Positions 24,606 through 34,592 of a DNA stretch of 64,000 bases are shown in pieces. The first letter of the stretch is position 1. Each line of letters begins with the position of its first letter. The stretch comes from Hydrangea macrophylla (taxonomy: Eukaryota; Streptophyta; Magnoliopsida; Cornales; Hydrangeaceae). The notes under the pieces were generated by a model that was given only the letters and a program-made list of their open reading frames with translations, was not told the DNA's origin and ran no database searches. The position numbers and the translations under genes are program-made. The stretch is from assembly GCA_033977485.1 (NCBI GenBank), contig CM066994.1, positions 27,186,681 through 27,250,680 of the forward strand, read 5' to 3'.

Positions 24606-25429
24606 GTTTGCCCCTCTTTGGCAGGAACTTGCGAGGCAACGCATGTCGCAAGCGAGTGCCAAAGTTTTGAAGAGACAGGACTTTTTGGAGGCTATAGATT
24701 TAGGACAAACAGCGTTGCAAAAGATGGAAAGATGATGCTGGTCGTGCTTCGCGTGAGCTGCCTACGTATCCCAAGGGGAATCAGACCAGGACGTAGTTCA
24801 GGACACAAAAGGGATAAATCACATATGCACATACACAACAATCAGGCGGATGCTATGCTATATGAGGATGATATGCAATGTGTGGATGCGATATGATCTC
24901 ATACATGAGTCCTATCATGCCTAGTTCTCCGATCCTAGAATGAGCAGGTGCCAAGGGGTGTGCCACTCCGAGTGGGCTAGTGTTGTGCTAGTGTTTGTGA
25001 TTGTGACGTGGTGGGTGACTCAGATAAGGGCGTTGAAGTCTAGAAGACTCCGGGTTATAGGGGCAAACTTCTGGAAGTACGCTTTGCGAGCGAATGTAAT
25101 TGGGTGTGGGGTCTCAGAGGACTATGATCGAAGACGTCTTTTGGCAAATAACCGACGGACACAGGGGCTCCGGAAATTAAGAGACTGACATAGAAGTCAC
25201 GGGACGAATGTGAAATCCTGGGACGTCCTGTGATGAACATGGAGGCACCGACGGTGTGATGAGAGCGATGGACCGACGATGTTTGCATTGAGATGACGAG
25301 TCGACAATGGACTAACTTACGGTGTAATAAACCTACTGAGGATTAATTTGAATCTACTGGGGATGAAGCGATACCTTCTAGGATCTCCTTTTGATCGAAT
25401 CTTTCGGGCTTGCCGGGGTCTCTGGGAGC
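24606..25429. other. Gypsy-2 sub-LTR region
   Basis: Next to the 3' LTR, minus reads a purine tract (AAAGAGGGGCAAAC, 24606-24619), the expected polypurine primer. Positions 24751-24805 hold one copy of the GCCTACGTATCC repeat. No gene is recognised. Confidence 0.6.
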
Positions 25430-25930
25430 CGGTATCTGTCTGCTTTTGTCCTCGGAGGATGATGCAGGGTTCACGGGGAATCTCTTTTGGGGCTCAATCC
25501 AAGAGAGCCTGTCAGGGCCTCTGGGAGCTGGTATCTGTCTGCTTTTGTCCTCGGAGGATGATGCAGGGTTCACGGGGAATCTCTTTTTGGTGCTCAATCC
25601 AAGAGAGCCTGTCAGGGCCTCTGGGAGCTGGTATCTGTCTGCTTTTGTCCTCAGAGGATGATGCAGGGTTCACGGGGAATCTCTTTTGGGGCTCAATCCA
25701 AGAGAGCCTGTCAGGGCCTCTGGGAGCTGGTATCTGTCTGCTGTTGTCCTCGGAGGATGATGCAGGGTTCTCGGGGAATCTCTTTTCTTGATCGGGAACC
25801 AGGATCCATCTCTGAACCTCTCACGGTTGATCAAATCTTTCGGCGCTCAATCCGAGAGAGCCGGTCAGGGCCTCCGGGAGCTGGTATCTGTCTGCTGTTG
25901 TCCTCGGAGGATGATGCAGGGTTCTCGGGG
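25430..25930. repeat. 99-bp minisatellite, five copies
   Basis: Units containing GGTATCTGTCTGC start at about 25431, 25530, 25630, 25729 and 25883. The last gap is longer because extra sequence (near 25785-25840) is inserted. Open frames on both strands here are repeat artefacts. Confidence 0.9.
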
Positions 25931-26246
25931 AATCTTTTTTCTTGTTTATTTGGTGCCTTGGCTAGAAATCAGGATCCGTTACAGGAATTCTCGCATCTGA
26001 TCGAATCTTGCGACGGTTGTCCTGAAACGACCGATTCGGGTCTTCGGGAGCCGATTTTTCCCAGTTTTTGCCTGCTGGAGGTAGTTCTGACAACTTTTAG
26101 TCTGCTTGGGGTAAAACCTCATAAATCTTGACTGGAACGGGCCATCGGGGCTGATCGGGGCCAAAAACGGGCTGAAAAAGGCCAAAACGGGCCAAAACGG
26201 GGCGAAACGGAGCAAAACGGAGCGACGCGGGGCCCACGGGGAGCAG

Positions 26247-26308
26247 TGCCGCGGCGGCACTGGGCCACTGCCGCGGCGGCAGTTGGCCAGTGCCGCGGCG
26301 GCACTGGG
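26247..26308. repeat. GC-rich triple near-palindrome upstream of the PMD gene
   Basis: Three copies of a 15-bp motif, GTGCCGCGGCGGCAC or CTGCCGCGGCGGCAG, separated by TGGGCCA or TTGGCCA. The same block occurs in both LTRs (about 23670-23728 and 41226-41286). Here it precedes the PMD gene's probable leader by about 50 bp. Confidence 0.85.
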
Positions 26309-26530
26309 TGGCCGGACTTCATCTTCTTATATTGCGGGTTTTTGAGCTCTCCAAGCTCATTTTTGGCCATTTTGAGGTGTTTTTGAAGCCAAAATTCACC
26401 AAAACGCAGCTTGTGCGTGCTCAGGTGAATAATCTTTCCCCGTAGTCGGATTTTTGATTGGTGTTTTGGTTTGCCCAAATTTTTAAGAAGAAAGTTTGAA
26501 TGTGACTTCCATTTTTTCTCTTGTAGATCC

Positions 26531-28808
26531 ATGGCTTCGAGCTCAAGGAGACCGTCTAAGAAGGCCAAAGGACGAATGAAGGCCGAGATGCACACCCCGG
26601 ACGTGATTTTGCGAGACCCCCAACACCACCTTTCGGCCGCGGCTCTAGCGAGCTTGGTATGTGAAACTTTCGACATTTTAGGACCACTTTTATGTACTAT
26701 GCTAGTTTTGTGAGCCGTAGTGTGCACTTAGAGACCGTTAGATGCTTGACTTGTGCTCAAATGTTGATTTCGTGAATTTTTGCTCTCGGGTTGTGAATAG
26801 TGATTTTGTGCACCTTTTGTCGCCTTTGTTGTGTGCAGGTGCCGGAAGTGGCCTTGAAAGGCCATGGTAGCCTTGCCCATGCTTTCTTATGGTATACCCA
26901 ACTTTCGCCCACCGTTAAGAGGATGGTTGATGATGCCGGGTTCGGAGGCTTCGTCCGCTTGGTTTCGAAAAGTAGCAACGATCTGGCTCACTTCTATGCA
27001 CTGACCGAGAGGTGGTGGGATACTACCAATACCTTCCACCTGCCGTTCGGAGAGATGACTATGACGCCTTTCGACTTCTCCATGATTACGGGCTTGAGGG
27101 TTGGCGGGAAGCGCCTGATTCTGGATTACTTTTACGAGATCGACCCGGAGGCGGTGGAGATGCTGATTGGGGCTGTTCCCCCTAACCTGGAGAGGCATTG
27201 GTTTCCTTGCGGCTGGCTTTACCGGGCCTATGGCAGAGGTAATCACAATCTGAACAATTCCCAGCTTTTGAGGGTTTACCTTCTGTATGTCCTCGGGTGC
27301 TCCATCTTTGCGACAAGGAACGACCGGGTGAGCTTGAGGCTCCTTTCTTGCCTGGCGACCATTGGTGAGATCCCCTCCTACAACTGGGGCGGTGCTGCCC
27401 TGGCCCATCTCTACAAGCATATGGGGGAGGTCTCTCGGGGTGATGTTAAATCTACTGGGGGATTCTGGCGAGCTTGGGAGGTATGCACTGCTTCTTCTTT
27501 TATTTTCCATCTCTATGATTTTCATATCTGTTCTGATTTCTCCTTTGTCTGTGCAGCTTTGGAGTTTTGAATACTTGAAGATGTTGGCTCCCTCCCCAGC
27601 GGACGAGTCAGGCGAGGATGAGGATGGTATGGCTCCTGTGCCTCTATTCCCACGAGGCTTGAGATGGCGGAGGGACGTTGTTGGGGTGAAGAGCGGGGCC
27701 CATCGGATTGTTTTGCTTCGGAACTTCTTAACTGAGCTGACGGCCTCTGATGTTGATTGGACGCCTTGGGAGGGCGTTGTTTACGCCGCCCCAGAGGAGA
27801 TACAAGCGGTTAAATCTCTTACCTCTTGCCGCCTTTTGCTGGAGAGTACCGAGTGTAGGCAGTGGTTCCTTGGGGAACGGGTGTCTCGGCAGGTGGTTGG
27901 TGGCTCCCGGTATCGCGTTCCCCATAATCCTCCTGTGATGGATGCTAGTGACCTCTCTGGTGATGCTCTGTTGGCGGCCTTGGCTGGCACCGACGTCTGG
28001 GATCATTTCCTCTCTGAGACCGGGTATGAGGCTTACCGTGGCGGCTCCTTGATGCCCAACTTCCCACTCCTGGAGGTGAGTTTCTTGTTATATTTTCGCT
28101 TTTCATTCATTGCCTATGTTTTTGACTTGCCTTTAACTTATTCTGTGCCTACAGCTTCGCGAGATGTACAGGAGACAGGCTCCTCAGGCTCCCGACCCTA
28201 TCCCTCCTTGGGATTGGACTGTCAATGTTCTAGGCGCTGATGGCACTCCCCAAATGATGGAGGTGCCGCGAGTCACATGTGGGTACCCTACTCAGCCAGC
28301 GGGCGTCCTCAATGTCCCTTGGAGTTACGCTGAGGAGGGTCACGCCTTGGCAGCTAGCTTAAGGTCCTTGGTCCTCACACGAGATCACCGGGTACGTCTT
28401 TAATTTTGCACTTTCTTTTGGTTATGAGGTTCTAACCCTAGATTTTACCCTTGACAGATGGACGGTATGCGGCAATTTGCCGCCAACCAGATGGCATCCT
28501 TGGTAAGTCTCTGACTCGACTCTGTTTTTGGCTTTTCTTTCTTTTTGTTATTTTCTCTACTGATTGCCTTCATTTTCTTGTGTGTGCAGTATCGTGGAGG
28601 CGGGGCCGGCTCATCGAGGACTGGTCCAAGATGCAGAGGAGGCCGTCGCCGACATACACTCCGGGCGGTCCGACAGAGGACGAAGAAGAGGAAGACTGAT
28701 GCCAAGCGGGCAATATTATTTTATTTTCTGTTTTCGATTGGGTTGTACTGGGAACATGATTATTTGGACAGTGTAGGACGAAGTATGGAACAATTTGTAA
28801 CCTTTTGA
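26531..28808 (+). CDS. Gypsy-2 antisense plant mobile domain (PMD) gene, six exons
   Basis: Plus strand, antisense to Gag-Pol. Exons 26531-26656, 26839-27480, 27557-28075, 28155-28391, 28458-28502 and 28590-28808 all have GT...AG borders and the first five join in phase 0. The ATG is preceded by a probable leader intron (donor CAG/GTGAAT near 26422, acceptor TTGTAG at 26526). Exon 2 holds the PMD core: ALTERWWDTTNTFHLPFGEM then MTPFDFSMITGL, close to the aminotransferase-like plant mobile domain known from MAIN/MAIL proteins and from retroelements. A basic N-terminus (RRPSKKAKGR) suggests nuclear localisation. The C-terminus is uncertain: frame 0 of exon 6 gives a basic tail, while another frame gives an acidic tail ending at 28699. 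The true function in the element is unknown. Confidence 0.75.
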
Positions 28809-28985
28809 CAGAGTATTATGATGTTTTGCCTCCTAGGCCGGATATCTTCCGGTTTAGAGGCGCAGTGGTGTGCTTGTTTTAGCTGATATATGTACACTGT
28901 GACTGTTGAATGCTACTGCGATGGGCAGTTTTGTGATGGTGAGTGCTTTTTGCCTTGCAGGTGGGATAGTCCGTGAAACGGGGAG

Positions 28986-30029
28986 GTGCTGCCGAAATTT
29001 CGAATTTTGCTAGAGCCGCGACAGAAAGATATGGCTTTGTATGATCCCGCTCAACTCACAGCCTGGCTGAACATTACGGATGGCGTGGAGCGGATCAACC
29101 TCTTCAGCTATGGCTTGACCGAGCTGTTTTCTCTTCGCCAGATGACCCTGAATACGGAGTTCTTGCGTACTGCCATTGCTTACTGGGACCCAGTGAACCA
29201 TGTCTTCAACTTCAACGGCCTGGAAATATGCCCCATGCTTGAGGAGTTCTGCGCTATTCTCGGCTATGATTCTGACTCGGACTTGATTCTCCCTTCTGTT
29301 GATACCCTCAGCCCTACGCGAGCCTTGGCTGAATACCTGAATTGCTCTGTCACTATTTCCCGCCGGCTGATTCAAGGTGAGGTTCTCAACATTGCTTCCA
29401 TTATTGCCCGGTATGCCAGTCCTGGGAATCCCAGCATGTATGATGCTTTCCGTGGGGCCGCTTTGATATTGTGCATGACTTCTCACTTCCTGTTCTCGAG
29501 CACTTCCGTTGACTTGGTGCATGTGTGCCTCGGGCTGAAACTTAGCAGGAATCCCATGGCCATGGTTCTAGCTGAAACTCTGAACGGTTTGGATAATGCC
29601 TTCAATCAAGGGACTCCTCTTCTTTCTGGGGCGCCTTTGGTGTTACAGGCTTGGCTTTACGAGCGCCTTCAGCTGTGGACGGGCCATATACCACCAGTTT
29701 ACTTTCGTCGGGCCGTGCTTCATTCTCACTATACCTTTGCCGATTGGGTGGGCATGATGAGCACCTTATCTGAGGCTGACATTTGCTGGATCGTGAGGCG
29801 TTGGGGCCTCTATGCTATCACCACGAGCCTCAGGGGTCACCAGAGAGTGTGGTTGATGGGTCTGAGAGAGACTTCTTTCTATCATCCTCGCCGTTTGGCC
29901 CGACAGTATGGACAGGTTCAGGAGGTTCCCCGGGGGTTTACTGAGAGGGTCTTTGCTTCCAGGATCAGAGCTTCCACTATTGCTGCTTTTATTGATGGTT
30001 GGACTGACCGAGTAAAGGCCTGCTTCTAA
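28986..30029 (+). CDS. Gypsy-2 antisense DUF7745-like protein
   Basis: Single reading frame of 347 aa on plus, opposite to Gag-Pol and tail-to-tail with it. The more likely start is the second Met at 29031, after which similarity begins. The segment IAYWDPVNHVFNFNGLEIC followed by PMLEEFCAILG resembles the conserved core of the plant DUF7745 family, often found with retrotransposons (from memory, not searched). It is largely helical with no catalytic motif that I can recognise. It lies about 180-290 bp downstream of the PMD gene on the same strand, so the two could share a transcript. Function unknown. Confidence 0.65.
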   Translation: MLPKFRILLEPRQKDMALYDPAQLTAWLNITDGVERINLFSYGLTELFSLRQMTLNTEFLRTAIAYWDPVNHVFNFNGLEICPMLEEFCAILGYDSDSDLILPSVDTLSPTRALAEYLNCSVTISRRLIQGEVLNIASIIARYASPGNPSMYDAFRGAALILCMTSHFLFSSTSVDLVHVCLGLKLSRNPMAMVLAETLNGLDNAFNQGTPLLSGAPLVLQAWLYERLQLWTGHIPPVYFRRAVLHSHYTFADWVGMMSTLSEADICWIVRRWGLYAITTSLRGHQRVWLMGLRETSFYHPRRLARQYGQVQEVPRGFTERVFASRIRASTIAAFIDGWTDRVKACF

Positions 30030-30941
30030 AGACCTTTGAAGAAATAAAAGACACTAAGACGAGACTAGTCCTGACTGATTTTGCTCATTCCTCCAAGTGT
30101 CTTTGAACATGTGGTTGCTTTTTGAAAGACTCTTATTTCTTTGATTATTCCTGCTTATGTAATATTCAAAGTTTGTTTATCGGTGAACCTTGGTTATTTC
30201 GGGAATCTCATTTTATGCATTTTAGCTTCCTGAAAACATGTTGTAACTTGAGATTTCAATTAGTTGTTGCTTTTGGTACTTGCTTGAGCATGCTGGGGTT
30301 GTTAGAGGCAAACGAGGCGGGTAGCCGAAGTTTGCCCCTAGTTTGGGATATATATGGTTGTGAGGCAAACGAGGTAGATGACCGACGTTTGCCCCTAGTT
30401 CAGAAGAGGTTCAGGCAAACGAGGCGAGTGGCCGAAGTTTGCCCCTAGTGTGGAGGGTGGTTTGTGGGTTATGGTAAGGACCGCGACTTTATTTCTCTCA
30501 TGCTCATAATTTTTGCCTAGGTACCAAGGAGGTGGCCTAGCGAGCTATTTTCTCTCTTTTGTTATTGCTCACCTCGGATTTAGCTCTAATTTTTGCCTAG
30601 GCGTCCTTTCGGATTTTCATCCTAGCGAGCCATCCCTTTTTTTTTTTTTTTTTTTTTTTTGAAAGTCTGCCTACGTACCCCCGAGCGGGGATCAGGTCCA
30701 ACGTAGTTCGGGCCAAAGTTTCGAAAGAAAAGGGTTATTTTTTGTGGGATGAAGCGACCGAACCGTCGCGGTTGCCTACGTATCCCCGAGTGGGTATCAG
30801 GTCAAGCGTAGTTCAAGGCAAGGCTTGAAAGAAATGGTTATTTTGGTGAAGTGACCGAACCGATGTGGTTGCCTACGTATCCCCGAGTGGGAATCAGGTC
30901 AAGCGTAGTTCAAGGCAAGGCTTGAAAGAAATGGTTATTTG
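30030..30941. repeat. Gypsy-2 spacer between convergent genes, with two repeat families
   Basis: Three 35-bp hairpin units lie at 30307-30341, 30364-30398 and 30414-30448, each GGCAAAC...GTTTGCC. A poly-T tract is at about 30637-30660. About three units of about 90 bp (30665-30940) then contain TGCCTACGTATCCCCGAG ... TCAGGTC ... CGTAGTTC. A further copy of the latter motif is at 24751-24805, next to the 3' LTR. No gene. Confidence 0.8.
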
Positions 30942-33900
30942 TCAAGCATAGTACTTTTTGAGGCGATCCATGTTGATTGGTTCTTTGAATTCGACACCAT
31001 CGAGGTCCATGAGGTAAGTTGCTCCTCCAGAAAGGATTGTTTTGACGATGTAACGGCCTACCCATTTAGGTTTGAACTTCCCACGGGGATCAAAGATCGG
31101 AGCTCGCAACTCCTTAAGGACAAGGTCGCCCTTGACAATCTTCCTTGGGCGAACCCTTTTGTTGAAGGCACGGGCTATCCTCTTCTGATAGATTCGGACA
31201 TGGTCGACTGCCGCCAGACGCTTTTCATCTATGAGGGCCAATTCTTCATACCTTTCTCTCAACCAATCTGATTCAGAAATTTCACACTCTGCCATCACGC
31301 GTAGGGATGGTAATTCTATCTCCACCGGCAGTACCGCTTCCATCCCATACACTAGCGAGTAAGGAGTCGCTCCTGTGGACGTTCTTATCGATGTTCTGTA
31401 TCCCCAAAGTGCAAATGGTAGCTTTTCATGCCAGTCTTTGTAGGTATCCGCTGATTTTTGCAGTATGGCCTTGACATTCTTGTTTGCAGCTTCGACTGCC
31501 CCATTGGTCTGTGGTCGGTACGACGATGACTTGTGATAGGTGATTTTGTATTCCTCGAACAGGTCCCTGACTTCTGCCTTGAAATGACTTCCGTTATCCG
31601 AAATAATCTCATGAGGAACTCCATAACGGCAGATGAGATTTCTCTTGATGAATTTGGCCACTTCCTTGGCCCCCAACTTGGTGTAAGATGCAGCTTCTAC
31701 CCATTTTGTGAAGTAGTCTATGGCCACCAGAATATACCGATTTCCATTTGAGGCTTTCGGAACGATCTCGCCAATGATGTCGATTCCCCAGGTTGAGAAT
31801 GGCCAAGGCGAAGTCATGCTGTACAGAAGGGATGGTGGTGTATGCATCATGTTTGCATGAATCTGGCACTTGTGACACCTCCTCACGTACTCACAACAAT
31901 CTTTCTCCAATGTTGTCCAGTAGTACCCTTGTCTTATGATTTTCTTAGCCAGCATGTGACCGTTCATGTGTGGACCACATACCCCCTCGTGTATTTCTTC
32001 CATCATTCTTTTGGAACCCTTTCCGAACAAGCAGGTTAGGTTGTGACCATTATATTCTTTCTTCAGCAATTTCCCACCGCAAATGACGAATTGTGCGGCG
32101 AATCTTCTAATGGCCCTTTTGTCTTTCTCGGTGGACTCTTGGGGGTATATCCCCTTTTCTATGAAATCCCAAACATCCCGATACCACGGCATTTCATTCT
32201 CTTCTTCTTCGATTGCGGCGATCATATTGAACGAAGGCTCGTACCTCTGCTCTATTACCAAAGGCATCATCTTGACCCCCACAGGAATCTTGATCATGGA
32301 GGCTAAGGTAGCCAACGAATCTGCCAACTGGTTCTCTTCCCTGGGCAAGTAGAGGAATGTGATATCCTTGAACTGTCTCTTGAGCTGGTCGAGACGATCA
32401 TGATAGGGCTTCAACCTTTCTTCTTTTACTTTCCATTCCCCTCTGGCTTGCGATATGATGAGGTTTGAGTCCCCGAAGACGTCTAACTTCTGAACCCTCA
32501 GTTCTAAGGCTGCTTCCATTCCCAGAATGCACGCTTCATATTCGGCGGTGTTGTTGGTGGAGTTGTAGTTGAGCTTGACCGCTAACGGGGTATGATCCCC
32601 GCTTGGTGATACGAGAATCATCCCTACTCCGTATCCTTTCATGTTGGCCGCTCCATCGAAGTACAACTTCCACTGTTCTTCCTTGATTTCCATGATATTC
32701 TCGTCCGGAAACGGAAAGTCCCCACTTTCTTCGGAGTCAACGGCATGCTCTGCGAGATGCTCAGCTACGGTCCTCCCTTTTACCGACTTGCTTGTAACAT
32801 ACTTGATATCGAATTCGGATAGTAGAAGTAACCAACGGGATATGCGACCGGTCAGGGCGGGTTTTTCAAGGAGGTATTTTAGAGGATCCATGCGGGATAT
32901 GAGCATAACTGGGAAGGCCAGCATGTAGTGCCTCAGTCGGCGAGTACACCAAACCAAGGCCCAACATGTTTTTTCAAGGGTAGAGTAGTTGAGCTCATAC
33001 CCAGTCATCCTCTTGCTAAGGTAGTATATGGCTTTTTCGGAGTGGCTTTCTTCTCCTTCTTGGGCTAGCATGCAACCCATGGCATTTTCGGAGACAGACA
33101 GGTAAAGGGATAAGGGCTTACGAGGAGTAGGTGGCGAAAGGACAGGTGGATTTTGAAGGTAGGCTTTTATTTTATCGAAAGCGGCTTGGCATTGGTCATC
33201 CCATTGGAACTTCTCCCCTTTTCTCAACAATCGGAACAGAGGATCGCATGTAGCTGTGAGTTTAGAAATGAAGCGGCTGATGAACTGGATTCTTCCGAGG
33301 AACCCCCGTACTTCTTTTTCATTCCGTGGTGACGTCATTTCGAGGATTGCCTTGATCTTAGAGGGGTCCACCTCTATTCCCCTTTGTGTGATGAGAAAAC
33401 CCAGGAGTTTACCGGAGGTTACGCCGAAAGTGCATTTCTTTGGATTCAGCCTCATCTTGTACTTGCGCAACCTTTCGAAGAACTTTTCCAGCGCTACCAG
33501 GTGCCCTTCTCTATCCTTGGATTTTACAATCATGTCGTCTACATATACTTCTACCTCTTTGTGAATCATATCATGCAGCAGAGTGGTGGCAGCTCTTTGG
33601 TACGTTGCCCCCGCGTTCTTGAGCCCAAAGGGCATTACTCTATAACAGTAGGTTCCCCAAGGGGTGGTGAACGTCGTCTTTTCCCGATCTTCTGGCGCCA
33701 TTAGAATCTGATTATACCCTGAGAAGCCATCCATGAAAGACAGTAGCTCATGTCCTGCGGTGTTGTCTACCAAAACGTCAATGTGGGGAAGCGGGAAATC
33801 ATCCTTGGGACTGGCCTTGTTTAGATCACGAAAGTCGACGCACACACGAACTTTTCCATCCTTCTTCGGGACTGGCACGATGTTGGCAACCCATTCCGGG

Positions 33901-34559
33901 TATTCGGTGACAATGATGAACCCTGCCTTGAACTGCTTTTCCACCTCTTCTTTAACCTTGAGTGCCCATTCCGGTCTCATGCGCCTCAGTTTCTGCTTGA
34001 CAGGTTTAGAATTAGGGAGGAGAGGAATATGATGTTGGACAATGTCGGGATCGACCCCAGGCATGTCTTCGTAAGACCAAGCAAAAACATCTTTGAATTC
34101 TTTTAGCAAGAGAGTTAATTTTTCTTTTTCTTCTTTATTAAGGGTTGAGCCAATTTGCACAATCTGTGGATTATCTATTTCACCTAAGTTAACTGATAAG
34201 GTATCTTCGATTATTTCATAAGCAGGTGGTTTTTCAATTAGTTGCTTTAGTTCGATTGGGAGATCCTCGGAGGGATCTGTGCATTCACAAGTGTCAGACA
34301 CAGAGGAGTAAGCAGAATCGTCTTTCATTTCATTCATGACAGGTGGAGTGATTACATTGGATAGTGGTGGGCTTACAGCAGCCGACTCTAGTACAGACTC
34401 GATAACTGGTAGTACAGACTTTGGGGGGATAGGGGATTGGGAGACACAGACAGATGACTCTACAGCCTGGTTGCTCAGACCCTCCTCAGCAGGCTTGATC
34501 TGATCATCTTGGCTCTTGGCCCTCTTCTTCTCTTCCTCTTCAGCGGATTCTTCCCACAT
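30942..34559 (-). CDS. Gypsy-2 Pol (RT, two RNase H, integrase)
   Basis: 1205 aa, same frame as Gag and Pro; its first Met is 11 codons after the preceding TAG. An acidic N-terminal part is followed by reverse transcriptase (VCVDFRDLNKA, MPFGLKNAG, YVDDM around 33536-33550), a degenerate Gypsy RNase H (LSVSENA lacks the first Asp), an intact second RNase H (FDGAAN near 32655, NNTAEYEA, GDSNL, ADSLA), and integrase with the HHCC zinc region and D, D, E (near 31783, 31593 and 31490). It ends YYA with a stop at 30942. No disabling change is visible in this part. Confidence 0.93.
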   Translation of the reverse strand: MWEESAEEEEKKRAKSQDDQIKPAEEGLSNQAVESSVCVSQSPIPPKSVLPVIESVLESAAVSPPLSNVITPPVMNEMKDDSAYSSVSDTCECTDPSEDLPIELKQLIEKPPAYEIIEDTLSVNLGEIDNPQIVQIGSTLNKEEKEKLTLLLKEFKDVFAWSYEDMPGVDPDIVQHHIPLLPNSKPVKQKLRRMRPEWALKVKEEVEKQFKAGFIIVTEYPEWVANIVPVPKKDGKVRVCVDFRDLNKASPKDDFPLPHIDVLVDNTAGHELLSFMDGFSGYNQILMAPEDREKTTFTTPWGTYCYRVMPFGLKNAGATYQRAATTLLHDMIHKEVEVYVDDMIVKSKDREGHLVALEKFFERLRKYKMRLNPKKCTFGVTSGKLLGFLITQRGIEVDPSKIKAILEMTSPRNEKEVRGFLGRIQFISRFISKLTATCDPLFRLLRKGEKFQWDDQCQAAFDKIKAYLQNPPVLSPPTPRKPLSLYLSVSENAMGCMLAQEGEESHSEKAIYYLSKRMTGYELNYSTLEKTCWALVWCTRRLRHYMLAFPVMLISRMDPLKYLLEKPALTGRISRWLLLLSEFDIKYVTSKSVKGRTVAEHLAEHAVDSEESGDFPFPDENIMEIKEEQWKLYFDGAANMKGYGVGMILVSPSGDHTPLAVKLNYNSTNNTAEYEACILGMEAALELRVQKLDVFGDSNLIISQARGEWKVKEERLKPYHDRLDQLKRQFKDITFLYLPREENQLADSLATLASMIKIPVGVKMMPLVIEQRYEPSFNMIAAIEEEENEMPWYRDVWDFIEKGIYPQESTEKDKRAIRRFAAQFVICGGKLLKKEYNGHNLTCLFGKGSKRMMEEIHEGVCGPHMNGHMLAKKIIRQGYYWTTLEKDCCEYVRRCHKCQIHANMMHTPPSLLYSMTSPWPFSTWGIDIIGEIVPKASNGNRYILVAIDYFTKWVEAASYTKLGAKEVAKFIKRNLICRYGVPHEIISDNGSHFKAEVRDLFEEYKITYHKSSSYRPQTNGAVEAANKNVKAILQKSADTYKDWHEKLPFALWGYRTSIRTSTGATPYSLVYGMEAVLPVEIELPSLRVMAECEISESDWLRERYEELALIDEKRLAAVDHVRIYQKRIARAFNKRVRPRKIVKGDLVLKELRAPIFDPRGKFKPKWVGRYIVKTILSGGATYLMDLDGVEFKEPINMDRLKKYYA

Positions 34560-34592
34560 CTTCTTGATCGCCTCAGTGTCAAGGTATTTTAA

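Noticed and set aside
25343..26131. Overlapping frames of 70-157 codons on both strands
   Set aside because: They are repeats of a 99-bp minisatellite unit; no domain and no splice context.
30942..34559. Plus-strand frames inside pol as antisense genes
   Set aside because: All are shadows of the 1205-aa Pol frame, with no recognisable domains.
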